64,000 nucleotides of DNA from Cinnamomum chago. Lineage: Eukaryota > Streptophyta > Magnoliopsida > Laurales > Lauraceae. The stretch is from the NCBI GenBank assembly GCA_038049695.1, contig CP142453.1, positions 126,889,001 through 126,953,000 of the forward strand. Reading direction: 5' to 3'. Made by a program: the position numbers and the translations under genes. This document shows positions 37,256 through 50,705 of the stretch, piece after piece (position 1 is the first letter of the stretch; every line of letters begins with the position of its first letter). The notes below the pieces were generated by a model. That model made no database searches. It was given only the letters and a program-made list of their open reading frames with translations, and was not told the DNA's origin.

Positions 37256-40200
37256 TGAACCTATCACATAATAGAAATGAAAAGCTTGAAAGTTTAAAAT
37301 AAGTTAGCCTTGTATATAAGATATAACAAAAACTTCAATAAAAATAAAAATAAAACCCATCACTTTACACAGTAAGTAAAAAAAAGAAAAGAAATAAATG
37401 GTAAGGAATAGCAGCCTTGCCGAATTGTGGAAAATCTGCTAGTATATAAGCATTTTATGTAGTATAATGGAATCTATGGCGCTACATAAACATGGCCTTA
37501 AAAATAATTTAAACACAAGCGAATTAGCCGAAGAAGGCATGTTGAGATGAATAAATATAAAATTGAGAAGTATTTGAATGGAAAAAGTTAAATGTGGTAA
37601 AATCTCGAAGTTACTATAAAGCTAAGGACAAGTCCTTCACTCTTCTAGCTGTAATATTCAAATTAAGTAATTAAAAAAAAAAAAACTTACTCTGTCTTTC
37701 TTTCTTGTAACGTACTTTATGTCAATCAAAGAAGAAGAATTTTCTCATTCCAGCAAACCATGTATTGTTTATTTAAGTATTAGTCCATTATCTTATCCCT
37801 TCATTTAACAACCTCAAAGTTTAGTGAATTTTTCAATTATAGGTTTTGTTGAGATTTCAATAAAATGGCAAGTAAATGTTTGATGAGTGTAAATCTAAGC
37901 TTAGCGTTGTATCACAGGATATGAAAAGAGTGTGAAAAGGGCTACAATTGTCAAAGGTGGGCTTGAGTGAGCCCCAAGCCTAGCTGCTTGTAGGAGAATT
38001 TTCTGACCAATCTAACAATGGTGTCATATTCATGTAAGAGAAAAGTTGCTTGATCTTTTGAGAGGGCAGTGAATTTTTTCAGTTTTGAAATGGATAGGTG
38101 TGACATGCTAGTGGATCTATCGGTTTTGATTTATGGAATTCTCAAGAGGCTTGACCTTAAATAACTTGGATTAAAAAAAACTAAGGTGTCAGTTTCTAAA
38201 TGGAATGAATGATTTCTTTATTAAAAAAAAGTTCTTTTTCTTTTATATTTTAAAGTAAAGCAACAGAATTGTTTTACCAATTTCTCAAAGCCCGTTGCAT
38301 AGATTTGGATTTTTTGAAAGTCCAAGAAATGTACTCCTAAAAGTAGTTAAACTCAAAGAAACAAAGGTAATGTTTGGAATCTTTGCTTCGATGGAAAATG
38401 AAATAGAGAGAAATGAAGAATACATGCCAAGCCATCACTCTAATAAATCAAACTATACAACAAATGAGTGAGAAAAAATGAGATTGCTCTATTCATAAAA
38501 GCTTAGGAGCAAGTGTCTGTGTTTGGAAAATGTTATAATGTAATCTTTACCTTTTTAATGGTTCACTTGTATTTTTTTTCCCCTTATTCCATTGGATAGA
38601 AATAACTTTATTACCACATTACACACAATTAAGACACATGTTACCAAACCTGCTTTCATGCTCATGATCATATGAAAAATAAAGGTTTTTTTTTTTTTTT
38701 TTTTGTATATTTTTATAAAAAATAATGATTTTGAAGCTCTTTTATCCAGCTATACCATTGCATTTAACATCTTATCTAGAATTTGAATTTGGAACGGATT
38801 CCTATTTTTTCAGCGCGTGCAGCTTTCTGAAATCCATATCCTAAAATAATCTATAAAGAAAAATATGAACATTATGTATAAATACTATGATAGCACTTGT
38901 TATCAACATCCACATCCACTTAAGTAGATCCACTCTGATGCAATTTAGGGAATCTCAGTCTTCAATTTTACAAATAAGAGGATAATCATCCTCAACAACG
39001 ACATCATCACAGTCCCATAAGTAGTTCTCACCCTAATGCAATTTAGGGAATTTCACCTTCCATTTTATTTAGGGGTATTATAGAAAAAGTGAGTTGTAAA
39101 ATCGATTGAAGAATCAATCACGTGGCTCTTTTCAAAGGTGATAAAATCAATCCATTATCTAAGTATATAGAAATGAAGTAGATGTAGAAATCAAGCAGCC
39201 GTGAAAGGCACCAATTCCACCAGCTTTTCCTTGTGCTGCTTGTGTTCTTGTGACATGTTCTTCATTCTGTTGGATGGTATAATTATCGACTGTTTTAGCA
39301 TAACTAAATAAAATGGTATTCAATGTAAAATATATTAAATTTCTTTATTACATGGATGGATGTTTCGTTTTAAGTAGGATCAACAATTGGTGATTGGATG
39401 TATTTTATATATTCCTAAATGGAAGAAAACTATATATGTTGGAAGTTGCATATATCATACTATCGTTTTGTTATTTTCATGAAAAGCAACAAATAGATGC
39501 ACTCTAAATGATAATAAAGAAAAAGAAAGAAAGAAATCTAAATACTAACGTGTCCATTGTTATAGTAGTGGCCTCAACAATTATATTTTGTAAGAGAGAT
39601 ATTTAGTTGTGGAGTCAACCATGCCTTAAAATTTACAATATATATTGAGGCACTTGAGCTTATAACAATCTTAACTAGGATGATTTATTTTCTTTTCTTG
39701 GATGTCCAAATATGGTAGTCCCATGTTACATCAGACTCTTGTAGAAAGGTGATCAAGGTCCTTCGATTGATATACCTGTAGATAAGAGAGCCCCATCATG
39801 AGCTAAAGACTCCATTAATATATGAGTATTATAAACTCTATCTAATGTATTAATTTTCTCTTCAATTATGTTTTTCATTACTCTAAGATTTTTTCTCATT
39901 CATTGAGCTTCTAATAACTTTTATAATTAATGAGATAACTTGCTATTTTACTAAACAAGTAATAAAAATAAAAATACGAAGTCAAATTAAGCCAAAATGT
40001 AATTTCAACAAAAAAAAAAAATATAGACATATCTTTTCCTATGCCACCCATTCCAGATAAAGATTTTATGACTACAATTTTAAAAAATATTTTGATAAAT
40101 AATATTTATAGTTTGATTTAAAAATAAATATGTCATAGTTATGGAAGTTACTCAAAAGCATAAGGTAAATCTCAAATACTATTAGCATAAATCAAAGAGA

Positions 40201-42219
40201 AAAACTAAACATAGAAATGAGCAAAAAAGCATAATCAAATAAATTTTCATATATAATATAGTCATTTCAATTGGTTTCATTGACTTCCGAAATATATTGC
40301 ATTGGCGAGTGGGATTCAAGCCACATTTGTGTTTATTTTTAACTTTTAGGATTTTTTTTTTCCTTTTCAAGCCCAGTTCTCACCAATGTAAAGGCAATCA
40401 ATATATTTTGGCTTAAATCTAGCCTATAAATTGTAGCTGAATAGATTAAATAATTTAAGAAAATCATAATGATTTTTTTTATATAATGATATTTTGTTAT
40501 TATGTATACATAATAATGCATACATAAAAAGTTGCAAAGAGAAGTAAAACCTTTAAAATAAAAATTACTTCAAAATTCATGTAAGTGTCAACACAGATTT
40601 AGGCTTTGATTGCCCCATTCTCTTCTATTTAAATAAAATGAAGCCCGAGGTGGGATGGCTCTACTTTAAAATGAGTGGAGTAGTTTGATGGAAGGAAGAG
40701 CATGCCCTCTTTATAAGTCGGGGAAAATAATAAATGATTGAAAGTTGTGACTCCAAATGTCACTTATCTAACTGGTCATAAGAAAATTTTTTGACGATAA
40801 CATGTGTCATAGAAAAGGACTGTAATTCCAAATGTCACACCAAAATGATGATAATAATATTTAAAATAACAGCAGTTTGAAGATGAAAAGGTAAAATCAA
40901 ATGTATTAGATAGTGCAAAGTAGTATGTGATTTTGGAATATGCTCTCATCCTTCTTCTTGAACAGTGAGGATCAATTGTCTTTGTATCTGGGGTCATGGA
41001 GATTATGGCATCTCATGGCCAGATGCATTCATTTATTTACCTTTGAGCGAGGATCAATTCCGATCAATGGTTAATTAGTACCACTCTCAAGAAGACTATA
41101 GTAATAAAAAATGAGAAGAGAGAGAGAGAATCACGATGATGACAGGGGGATTTACGCTGCAAAACAATTACACTTTCCATTCCCCACTCGCAGTCGCAGT
41201 CGTCGGGTATCCAATGACTTTGCTGTCCAAGCCACAAAAAACCCTCTCCCAACAATATCGCCTTGTTTTCTCGAAGCACGAGAAAAATAAACCTTCCATT
41301 TAAATCTAGACGACAATATCTTTCTACGGCCAGACTAATTTGACACTTTAATAATATAGTAAAAATCAAATCAACTATCTACTTTTCGTACAGTATGTCA
41401 CATTACTCTATCTAATTTCTTTTAAGAAAGTGAAAAAACAATCATTTTTATCCGCTAAAATACGAAATTTTTTTTACTTTCCCACACAAATAGTGAAAAA
41501 AATCCCATAACGAACAACTAACAACAAAATACCATCATAGTCCATTTATATTTTATTCTTTATTCAAAATCAACTTTATTTCACTTAACTCTATTAGTAG
41601 AGTTGCCAAACTGGCCTAAAGTTTTGCATTGTTTGGATTTTGACTGCTTGTTTGAAAATATTTACATAGGGCACTCACAGTCCTATGGTCAAATGTTTAT
41701 TACATCTAGGTGGGCCTCCAAGTATAAACATGGTTTATTCAAGCGTGGAGATTATTGCTTTCTCAAGAAGTGGCCCTTTTAGTGGAGCCCCCTAGAGGTA
41801 TGATAATAGAAAAATGTATGATGATGAAAAGATATATATATATATATATAAATGTAGATGAGGATAAAGATGAGACAGTCATTTGAATGATTAAAAAAAA
41901 AAAAAACAATGTGACATCAGAACTTATAGAGACAATCCATAGGTGTGTATGAATGAATTGGATTTGATTAAAATTAGCCCCGAAATACAAAAGTAAGAAG
42001 AATTTGGATCCCACCATATACGATGAATGACGAGCTTCGAGATAAGCTATGTGTGGGCTCTTTATGGATCAAATAAGACACAATCAACATGAATTTGGGC
42101 TGCAATCCAACTTGCCATTTGTTATATTTTCTTATATTGTGACACAGATAATAGTGCACAATTTTAGATCTAAAGCTCTAGTTGATTGCATCTTATCTTG
42201 GGACCAACATATTAACCCT
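37256..42219. other. Intergenic, no gene seen
   Basis: Nearly 5 kb of AT-rich sequence with many homopolymer runs, such as poly-T at 38687-38704. A short (TA)n lies at about 41831-41850. A single PIF-like terminus, GGCCAGTTTGGCAACTC (minus strand), sits at about 41599-41617 without a partner. No coding or RNA gene was recognised. Confidence 0.5.
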
Positions 42220-42222
42220 TTA

Positions 42223-42421
42223 GGCCTTGTTTGTTTCATGCAATTGAGTTTTTAGAAATTTCAAAAGTTATATTCTTATACTTGGTTAAACATGAAGAAT
42301 CAAAGTTTAATAATCCAACATTGACTATGTATAGGCGAGAATCTACATCCAAATCAAAATTTAATCAAATTCCAATGGATAATCACATGCTTTGACCAAT
42401 AATTAATGATCCAAACACACT
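42223..42421. mobile_element. Probable Tourist-like MITE, 199 bp
   Basis: The left end is GGCCTTGTTTGTTTC and the right end, inward, is AGTGTGTTTGGATC. TTA flanks both sides (42220-42222 and 42422-42424). The size is typical, but the inverted repeats are weak. Confidence 0.5.
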
Positions 42422-42596
42422 TTAGACTTAACTATATCTTAGATATATAAGGTGCTTGAATACTATCATTGTCATTATCATTCTCAAAGTCTTATTCCGT
42501 TATTTTGTTACTGGGCGTGAGAGTCATTATTTTTCTGTTAGAACTCTACTAATGCATTTAATAACTCCGCAATTCATTACGTAAGTTTACAAAAAC

Positions 42597-42605
42597 ACAC
42601 ACACA

Positions 42606-42655
<50 letters not shown>

Positions 42656-42748
42656 CGCGAAGGAATCACTCAGTTGATTGACAACCCTACATTATATATA
42701 TATATGATCGCGAAGGAATCACTCAGTTGATTGACAACCCTACATTAC
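42597..42748. repeat. (AC)n/(TA)n microsatellite running into a 53-bp tandem duplication
   Basis: ACACACACACGTGTGTGTG leads into a long (TA)n up to 42652. The unit beginning GATCGCGAAGGAATCACTC is at 42653 and again at 42706, and each copy carries its own (TA)n. The second copy is essentially identical to the first. It lies about 0.6 kb upstream of the KRP start codon. Confidence 0.85.
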
Positions 42749-42949
42749 ATCCTACCAATGATGAAGCTTGATGGCTGGGATAGAAAGAGAAGAAAAAAAA
42801 AAAAAGGGCCCACAAAGGCTAGGGCCAAAAGCTCATTTTCTCGGCTAGGACTCCTCAATCTCAATTTATCTGGAAACGAGAACTTAAAGCTACACACATG
42901 CCTCACCTAAGTACCTAACCCTAAAAACCTCAGGAAACCCTCTTCCTCC

Positions 42950-43325
42950 ACTCTCCCTCCTTTTTCCCTTGATACAAATAAAAACCCTCAACACAAATTT
43001 TCCCTCCAAACCTCTCCTCCCCCTTCACATCCTAACCACCACCCAAAAACCTAACTTCTTTCCTTCCCTCCTTTTTTTTCCCCACTCCAACGTCTCTCTT
43101 TCCCTCTCTCTCTCCTAGGGTTTTAGTTTTCCCTCTCATTCTCATTTGTTCCCTGTTCTCCTTCCAACATTGGATTCCTTTTTTTTTTTTTCCAATCAAT
43201 ACCTTTCCATCTTTGACATATTCCGTTGATTTCCCTCTTTCTTCTATTTGGGTTCTTTCTATTTTCTTCTCTACTTCATCCTTTCCACACCTTTCTCTTC
43301 ATGAGCTTTCAGTAGTAGCAGAAGC
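42950..43325 (+). promoter_or_regulatory. CT-rich 5' leader region of KRP
   Basis: A strongly pyrimidine-rich stretch (TTCCCTC, CTCTCTCTC and CTTCTC blocks) runs up to the KRP start codon. This is as in many plant 5' leaders with Y patches. The transcription start and a TATA box were not identified with confidence. Confidence 0.4.
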
Positions 43326-44756
43326 ATGGGAAAATACATGAGAAAGGCTAAGATCACAAGTGAGGTTGTTGTGATGGAGGTGTCTCAGGCTTCTCTAGGT
43401 GTCCGAACCAGAGCAAGAACCTTAGCCCTTCAAAATCTGCAAAACACTAGCTCTACCACCTCTTCTTCTTCTTATCTTCAACTCCGCAGCCGCAGGCTTG
43501 AGAAACCCGTTGCGGCAGAGGAGGAGGCCAAGAAGCCCAAAGAAGGTTGCAAACAGAAGTGTAGCTCGAACTCTAGATTGGGTTCTGTTTCGGTGAATTC
43601 CGGGTCTGTAGGGTCGGTTTCAGTGAGCTTTTCGACGAATGGAGAACAGGAGGGTCTTTGGCAAGACATGGAGGCCTCCCTGGGGGAGAATGTTTTGGAA
43701 TATGAAGGAAGAGAAGGAAGAGAGAGGTGGGGTACTCTGTCTGTTTCTCTGTTCTTGTTGTTTTAATTCCTTATAGAGATATACTTGGTTTTTTTAGTTA
43801 TATATTGGTGTTCTATTTTTGTTTCTCAAATGCTTGCATGTTTTTTTTTTTTTTTCTGTGTTGGGTCTGTGTGTGATTTTTGGAAGGTTCTATTGTCTTT
43901 GGAAGACATGTAATGTGATCTCTGTTTTTCTTTTACTGGATGTGTCTACTTTGATCTTTTTTTCTAATAGTGCAGAGGTTGTTTAATGGGAAAAGTTCTT
44001 TTTTTTTGTGCTATTTTATATCATTTCAGTATTGGAACCTAAAATCATTATTGATTCTTGCCATTTGCTCTATTGCTTGTTTGGGGTTTAGGGTTTAAGG
44101 TTTTTTTTTTTTTTGGTGTGTGTGTGTGTGTGGTTTAAGGTTCTCTTTGAAAGTTTTTGTATTCTTAGTTATATTGCAACTTCTTAGTTTCTACTCAGGA
44201 AAGAGCCACTGGGAAACATGAATCTTTATTTGGGGTTTTAGGCTTGAAAACCGCTTGTAGAGATTTTGGCTTGTTTGTCTGTGGTTTGCTTCTTTGAAAT
44301 TTGTCTTTTCTTTTGTTTTTGGTTCATACACCTTGCCTACTGGAAAAGAAAAACCCCCTGCTTTCTTCCCTCTTTTCTTTGTTCCTGTCCTTGTGAGTTG
44401 TCATGTTACCATTGTGCTGGTTTGTTTTACACTTTGATGCATGCACATATCCTTTTCACTTCAGATAATGTATGCCCCAAAGCCTTCTCATTCTACTTTT
44501 CTTTAGGTAAAAACATACAAAGTCTCTTTCTTTGGAACTTTCATGGTTTAAAGTGTGGCCTGTGTGTGCTGGAACTTGGGGTACTGTTTAGAAGTTAGAA
44601 AATGGGCTTTCCTTGTGTCTATGTTTGGAGTGTTGTCTAACATGTGTGATGTCTCTCTCACGTTTCTGGCTTAAAGTGCTTTCAAGAAGGTTTATACATG
44701 GCTGAATGATCTGTTTGAATGTTACACAGTTATGTTTCTAGGACATGAGTACTACC

Positions 44757-44844
<88 letters not shown>

Positions 44845-47008
44845 GCACACACACACACACACACACACACTCATTATATGCAAGTGGGATATAAAACTGA
44901 GAGTTAATGCTGCTCCTTTATTGAGCATTGACTATTCAATAAGAAACTCCCCTCATTTTGAAGCTTATATATTTACGGTGCTATGCTCCTGATTTATGTC
45001 TTTTAGTGTTTGTATTCTTGTTGAAGTGCTAAGTTCTTGATGGAGGTGGAAATACCACTAAAATTGGGTCTATAAATGTCATCGATGTACTTCGTTGTTG
45101 CATGCACGGATATTTGTCATGCACCATGTAGTTTTGTCTTATGCTCTCCTGATTGAACTGCTTATGTGACAAAAACCTATTCACTTGGTTGAAAATTTGA
45201 TTTGAGCAACAACTATTATTTGGGATGGAGGGTGGATGATTCTCTCTGTTGTATCATAGGTTATGGCGATTTTGTAACAAAGTAAGTTTCATTTGACAAG
45301 AGCGTGTGGCACAGTTGGAAGGTGTTCATTGTCACAATCAAAAGGTTGCGGGTTTGAGTCACGTAACCAGTCAATAGATATATACATAAATATATATAAT
45401 TAGTTTCATTTTGAATTATGTTAGAACTAATGTATATGTGACCTTGTTCAAACATTCTGTATGATTCTAGTGTCTTTGAAGCCTCTGTTGTAATAAGTTC
45501 ATATTACTGCAGAAAGTACAGATTTGTATTGGATGTAGCATGTGCTTTACTTGCTAATTCTAAGACAAATTATTAAAGAATTTCTAAGAAATTCATTAGA
45601 TGCCACTATCTGACAGGAACGTTAGGGAAACTACGCCTTCCAGTCTGATAAGGGATCCAGAAACCTTAGAAGCACCTGGTTCCACAACCAGGCGCACAAG
45701 GGCAACTGCATCAACCAGGAGAAAACAGAACACAATGAGTAGAAGCATCCCATCAGCACAAGAGATGGAAGAGTTCTTTGCCAGTGCAGAGCAACAACAG
45801 CAAATGATATTCATGGAGAAGTATAAAATCCTTGCCTTTTCCTGAATTAAGTTTTCTTTAAGTAACTTTTATAACTTACAGAAACTTGTACTGACAATGT
45901 GACCTGTTTAGTAGTTCGAGGACTTATTGTTCTCTTTGGCTGTAGGGTTTACCTACATTTTCTTCTGTTCAAGATAGTACTATAAATTACTATAAATTAT
46001 AAACTGCCTTCTATTTTCTTTTAATATCAAAATATCTATTAGATGGGCCCAAGAAACTTGTTTTCCAACCAAGGTTCATTCACATAACCTTTTATGTAGT
46101 ACAAAAGATTTGAGATTAATATTTTTAAGATGATTGTTTATTTATCATCCAATGTTGTCTTTAACAGTTTAAAAGCCCAAATGATTGGTTAGAAAAGCTT
46201 TTAGACACTTCACATGGTACCTGCTTTCTTTTACTTCCTCTTCCTGTGACCCATCAATTCTTTGTGGGTTCTCATCTCAATCATTATTCACATACTCTGA
46301 ACAAGGATTGGGGAATGGCTTATCTTGCAAAACATTCTCTTCTCCTTTGTTGCGTTTCTTTGATCCTCAAGACCATAATTATGAGTTGGATCTAGTTCAT
46401 GTTAAGTTGACACATTTGATGGTGCAATGCTGTTACCCGGTGTTTAGTCTTGATTAAAGTCAAGATAAATAATTGTGCAGAAGTTGCGCCAGAGGTCCAG
46501 GAAAGTCATTTGTCATGTCTAGACTATTAACTAAGATAAATGATTTGTGTTTATTGGCAAATTTACTTTTATACCATCATCATCAAAGTCTTGTCCCAAC
46601 TATGTTGGGGTTGGCTATATGAATTTTGTTTCTCCATTCTGATCTATGCCGAGTCAAATCTTCAGATAAATTGCATTTCTTCAAATCTATTTCTACTGCC
46701 TTCATCCACATCTTCTTTGGTCTACCCCTTCCCCTTAGTGGGACATCAACCTGTATAGCCAATTGTTTTATTACTGGCGCTGTTGCAGGCCTGTGTTGGA
46801 CATGCCCAAACCATCTCAAATGGGTTTCTACTTCTATCTTATCTTATGCATTATTAACATAAAGATCCATCATCTCTCTTGTAGAATTTGACACCTTTAG
46901 TAGCTTTCCATATTTTATAATTTCTTTACCATCAATTTGTGCAGGTACAACTACAACCCAATAAGTGACTCACCACTCCCTGGACGCTATGAGTGGGTGA
47001 CAATGTAA
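43326..47008 (+). CDS. KRP: Kip-related protein, cyclin-dependent kinase inhibitor (KRP/ICK), complete
   Basis: Nuclear inhibitor of CDKA-cyclin D complexes that restrains entry into S phase and controls cell number and endoreduplication. Three exons: 43326-43726, 45617-45820 and 46945-47008 (669 nt, 222 residues, TAA stop). All introns are GT/AG and the phases close exactly. The N-terminus [20 protein letters not shown] and [11 protein letters not shown] are typical of the KRP3-like group. Residues 50-61 give the conserved [13 protein letters not shown] Ser/Glu-rich region with [14 protein letters not shown] spans the first junction. The C-terminal CDK/cyclin-binding domain is residues 179-222, with [25 protein letters not shown] and the terminal [11 protein letters not shown]. 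Length fits the family (about 190-290). An in-frame ATG at 45600 would ignore the acceptor at 45616, so it was rejected as a start. Intron 1 is 1.9 kb and intron 2 is 1.1 kb. Confidence 0.96.
44762..44870. repeat. (CT)n then (CA)n compound microsatellite in KRP intron 1
   Basis: About 77 bp of uninterrupted CT (44762-44838) is followed by about 32 bp of CA with one G (to 44870). The tract is long and should be highly length-polymorphic. Confidence 0.95.
45293..45405 (+). mobile_element. tRNA-derived SINE (type 2) in KRP intron 1
   Basis: The A box TGGCACAGTTGG is at 45307-45318 and the B box GGTTTGAGTCA at 45351-45361. The spacing of about 44 nt is as in a tRNA gene. An AT-rich tail (ATATATACATAAATATATA) follows. 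It will not fold as a functional tRNA because the acceptor arm is absent. Same family as 60128-60215. Confidence 0.65.
46568..46870 (-). mobile_element. RTE-type LINE 3' end fragment in KRP intron 2
   Basis: On the minus strand it reads [11 protein letters not shown], then GRGRPKKMW and [11 protein letters not shown], the usual C-terminus of plant RTE reverse-transcriptase proteins. The tail TTGGGACAAGACTTTGATG then (ATG)n follows. It is better preserved than the copies at 2172 and 20755, and is truncated at its 5' end. Confidence 0.8.
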
Positions 47009-50000
47009 GATTGGAGCATTGGATCCATTGACGGGCCTTCTCATCTGTAGTTCAGCTTCATGACCTTTGCCTTGATTTCAATACTGTCAGGTGGGATGGG
47101 ATGGAGATGATTTCTCCCTTAATGCAATGATTTGTAACATCCATAGCTGTTATGTATTGTGCAAAAAATCAAGAAAATCCCCTTAATTCTAGTTCTCTAA
47201 TAGATACTTTAGGTTAGTCGTAGCTTCAATCCAATTGTCATTTCTCTTTGTAATAGCAGATAGAATCAGACTCATTAGGCTCGTACAGGAAAGGTCCCTG
47301 ATTCTGTTTTTATGCGTTGTGCTGCTTAAGGAACTCAATGCCCAAGGAAGTTAATATTTTCCAATTGCCCTTTTTATGCATTTTTGTGCTTGCACTCTTT
47401 TCTCCTCCTTTTTGGCAAACTACTCTATCTAACCCTGAATTCAAGCAGTTGATAGTAAGCAATCACAACCACACGTGCCTCATTGAATATTACAAGTGCT
47501 CTTTAAGATGGATAGCATTTGATGGGTTTATGATCATCTAATCATAGTGGTTTGGATGGTTTATGATCATCTTTTTGGGATGGATTCCCCTGTGGGCCAT
47601 CTGAGTTTATGTGCTGTGTTTGCCCAGTTGGAGGAGCATTACAATTTGAATCAGCCTGTCACCTGATCACAGTCCTTTTGTATATAGCACAGAAAGCAGT
47701 TACCGTAAAGTTCGGTGTCCCTGAAATCGTACACAGTGGGTCCCATGTATTTTAAAGCAAACAGCTGGAATGAATCTCTGCCAATTGTTGGTGCCATGTT
47801 CAGATGGCACTGTGATCAAAGGGATGTACACTGATTGAAACATAAGTTAACACAATCCAATTCCTTGATGTTTGCATTTTCGTTACAAGAGAATGTATGT
47901 CTCTAATTAAAGTGATATTTGGGCATGCTCCATTCACAAGGAGGGTTTGATCCAATGGTAAAGTCTGAAGTGAGCCCCACCCCCACTTATGCACCCTTTT
48001 TGTTGTATGGTCCAAAACACATGGTCCCAGTGAACCATATAGTTGGACTGAGTGTATAAAGTCCAACAAACCATCTCTTATTTGTGTCCCATGGATGGAT
48101 GGTGGAAAAGAAATGGTCAGGAATCCAAATTCAACAGGTGTCTACTTCCCTCACCAGTGGGTTGGGTCCCAGCCCCAAAGCTGGGTTGATAAATATAAAA
48201 GGTAAAAGCCGGAGAACTGAGGATAGCCCAGTATTGAGTAGGCTCAATTTTCTGCCACAAGCCATCCATCTGCCATAGCCATAGGCCACAATTTCCAGTC
48301 TGGGTTAGTACAGGGGATGATGACTTATGCACAAAGTTTTGTATTGTGTAAGACAAAACATTGAAGGTATCCCAGGTGCCCTGTAGCATCAGTCAGACAC
48401 AGGGCTGTGGTCTTCATGAGCTGGGATTGAAGAATGGTAGTTGGTGCCTGGTGGAGAATCTCTACCCTATTTATACATTTGACAGCTTTTACTGAGGTAA
48501 GTCTGTTTTCTCTTTGAAACATTGATGATGGTTGTATTTGTCCTTTAACAATGGAGCACGTAAGTAGTAGTGGCACATGGGTCATGGACCCCACCGGACC
48601 AGTTTCATGACAAAGTGGAAGATATGGGCTGCCTTCAACTTCTCTCTGCTTTTCACCATCCCCATTCTTGTAACTGACAATGTGTAAAAGATGATGACAT
48701 TTTAACAGTCGCTCGTGCTGTATTACTGTAATTTTATTATTAGCATTCAAAGTAAAGACTAAGGGGATTTGAATGTGTCAATATTGGGTCCAATTGGACT
48801 TGGCCAGCCTGAGTGTGACTTGTGTATGATCCACATTGGGTTGACTTTAAGCAGTCTTGTTGTTAACGGGCCTAAGCCCTGTCCTTTACATGCTTAATGG
48901 CCCAACCCAGGCCCATACTTAGCAAAGAGGGGCTTTAACACGTTGTCTTTATATTCACCTATTATTGTTGTCGCTGTTGATATTATTGTTGTTATTATTA
49001 TTTTATAGTATCCGAGCCAAGGGCCTAGGCTGGGATCCATTATTCATCCATGGATACTAAGGTGAGATGTTCCCAACGAACCGGGCAACCCCTCGTTCTC
49101 ATATTCCCTAATTAGTTGCCTTTACCACCACTTTAACATGCTGGTTTTTGCTCCAATTTATATTGGAAAATAATATTTATTTGAAAAGGGTGTAGTGCTG
49201 GGATATATGCATCTATCCAAAAATATGGGTCTTACACTCTTATGTATCTTCTCAAGTTACCCTAGTGTTTCTCCACCTCGTTGGGGACATGTTTGTGTAG
49301 GATCTGAGGAAGAGAAAACACGGGTTATTGTTCCGAGACAATACAAGTAGGGGCAAACCCAAGTAGAAGGGTCTTGGAGTTTCAACCCCAATCCGAGTTA
49401 TAATAAAAACTACAAATTATGAAAATTAATGGTTTTTTTACATTTGCCCCTGTCCCAAAATTTCCATTTTTTTAAACACTAAGCCCCGCAAGGAGAATTT
49501 CTTGGGTCCACCCCTGAATACAAATGGAATGTATATGGTAAGATTTGGAGATCCCTTGTCCAAAGAAAGTTGCTACTTTTCCACAGTGAAGTGATATGCA
49601 CCAAACATCCCTTTCCAAGTTCTCACAGAAAACTGTGGCTTTTTCCTTTTCCTTTTCCTTTTCGTGGGAGTGACGCTGCACAAATGCGTCCTGAAATCTT
49701 GTTAAAATCCATGGAATATCATGAATGTTTCTTACTATTCTCAATTGCACATAAATGTGTTTCACCATTAGGCATCCAAGAGAAGATTCAAATATCTATG
49801 ATTATTCTGGGATTACCCATCAGCAAATGGACCATTATACAATCAGTCCTCTATTAACAACAGTTCCAAGTCCTATATTAACAAAAGTTCAATCAGTTAT
49901 TAAAAACTCAGTTATGACTAAATCTAAATTGCTTATGCATATTTTCCACATCTATATTGAACCTGCTGGCCACCGGGCAATGAACAGAAATACTGATTAT

Positions 50001-50395
50001 GGATACAGAAACATCCAATATGTTAAAAATAAAAGAGAGAGAGAGAGTGTCAAGTTGATGTTCCAGTAGTTCCCATCATTAAAAAGAGATGGTGTTCATG
50101 TTCTTTCTCTCTAATCTAATATTAGCTCAAACAAAATGAAATTCAACACATGGAGTTTGAAATGGTATATTATATATATTATAAACAATATAACAATATT
50201 ACAAGTATGGGTAATATCCTGTTTCTAGGATTTGTAGCCACAACTTGACAACACCACCAAGAAATAGGGAACAAAACCAAGAAAAATAAATTTGATAAAT
50301 GTGGACCAACCAAGAACTTTTAGCAGCCATGACTGGAAAACTTTTATTTTTACACACTCACACAAGTCCCTCGTCACCATGGCTACTACGGTCAA
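47009..50395. other. KRP 3' flank and intergenic, no further gene seen
   Basis: The KRP 3' UTR must begin at 47009, but no AATAAA was identified close by. The rest has GGGCC-rich words (48780-49090), a short (CTTTTC)n at about 49640-49663 and open frames that overlap on both strands without known domains. No gene is supported. Confidence 0.5.
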
Positions 50396-50400
50396 AGATT

Positions 50401-50518
50401 TGTTGTGAAGTCCCACATCCCACATCGCCTAAGTAATAGGCTTGACATATCTTAATATACCTGTATGGGCCTTCCACCTATCAGCTTAAGCTTTTGGGTT
50501 GGTATATGGTTTATTACA
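50401..50518 (+). repeat. Left 118-bp LTR
   Basis: Starts TGTTGTGAAGTCCCACATCC and ends GGTTTATTACA, directly before the primer-binding site. It differs from the right LTR at only a few bases. Confidence 0.92.
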
Positions 50519-50705
50519 TGGTATCAGAGCATATGATCCTGGGAGACCCATCTATATTTGTCACCCTTTCTCTCCATTTGTCATCCTGACAAGTGCTATA
50601 GTGTGCTGGTGTGCGACAACCTGCTGCCTGGTTAGCCATTCATCTGTCCACACACATCTGGTGTTGCATTCTTCTTGCTTTTATATTTCCATATTGTTTT
50701 CTTTA

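Noticed and set aside
41333-41620. Possible MITE ending GAGTTGCCAAACTGGCC
   Set aside because: Only the right end looks like a PIF terminus. The supposed left end, GGCCAGACTAATTTG, has no matching TAA/TTA duplication.
45600-45616. ATG at 45600 as the start of a separate KRP fragment
   Set aside because: The CAG acceptor at 45614-45616 joins exon 1 in frame to give [13 protein letters not shown], as in the family. The ATG lies in the intron.
50499-50705. Upstream extension of the gag frame starting at 50499
   Set aside because: It begins inside the left LTR and crosses the primer-binding site. The copia gag similarity starts at MAGTSS (50706).
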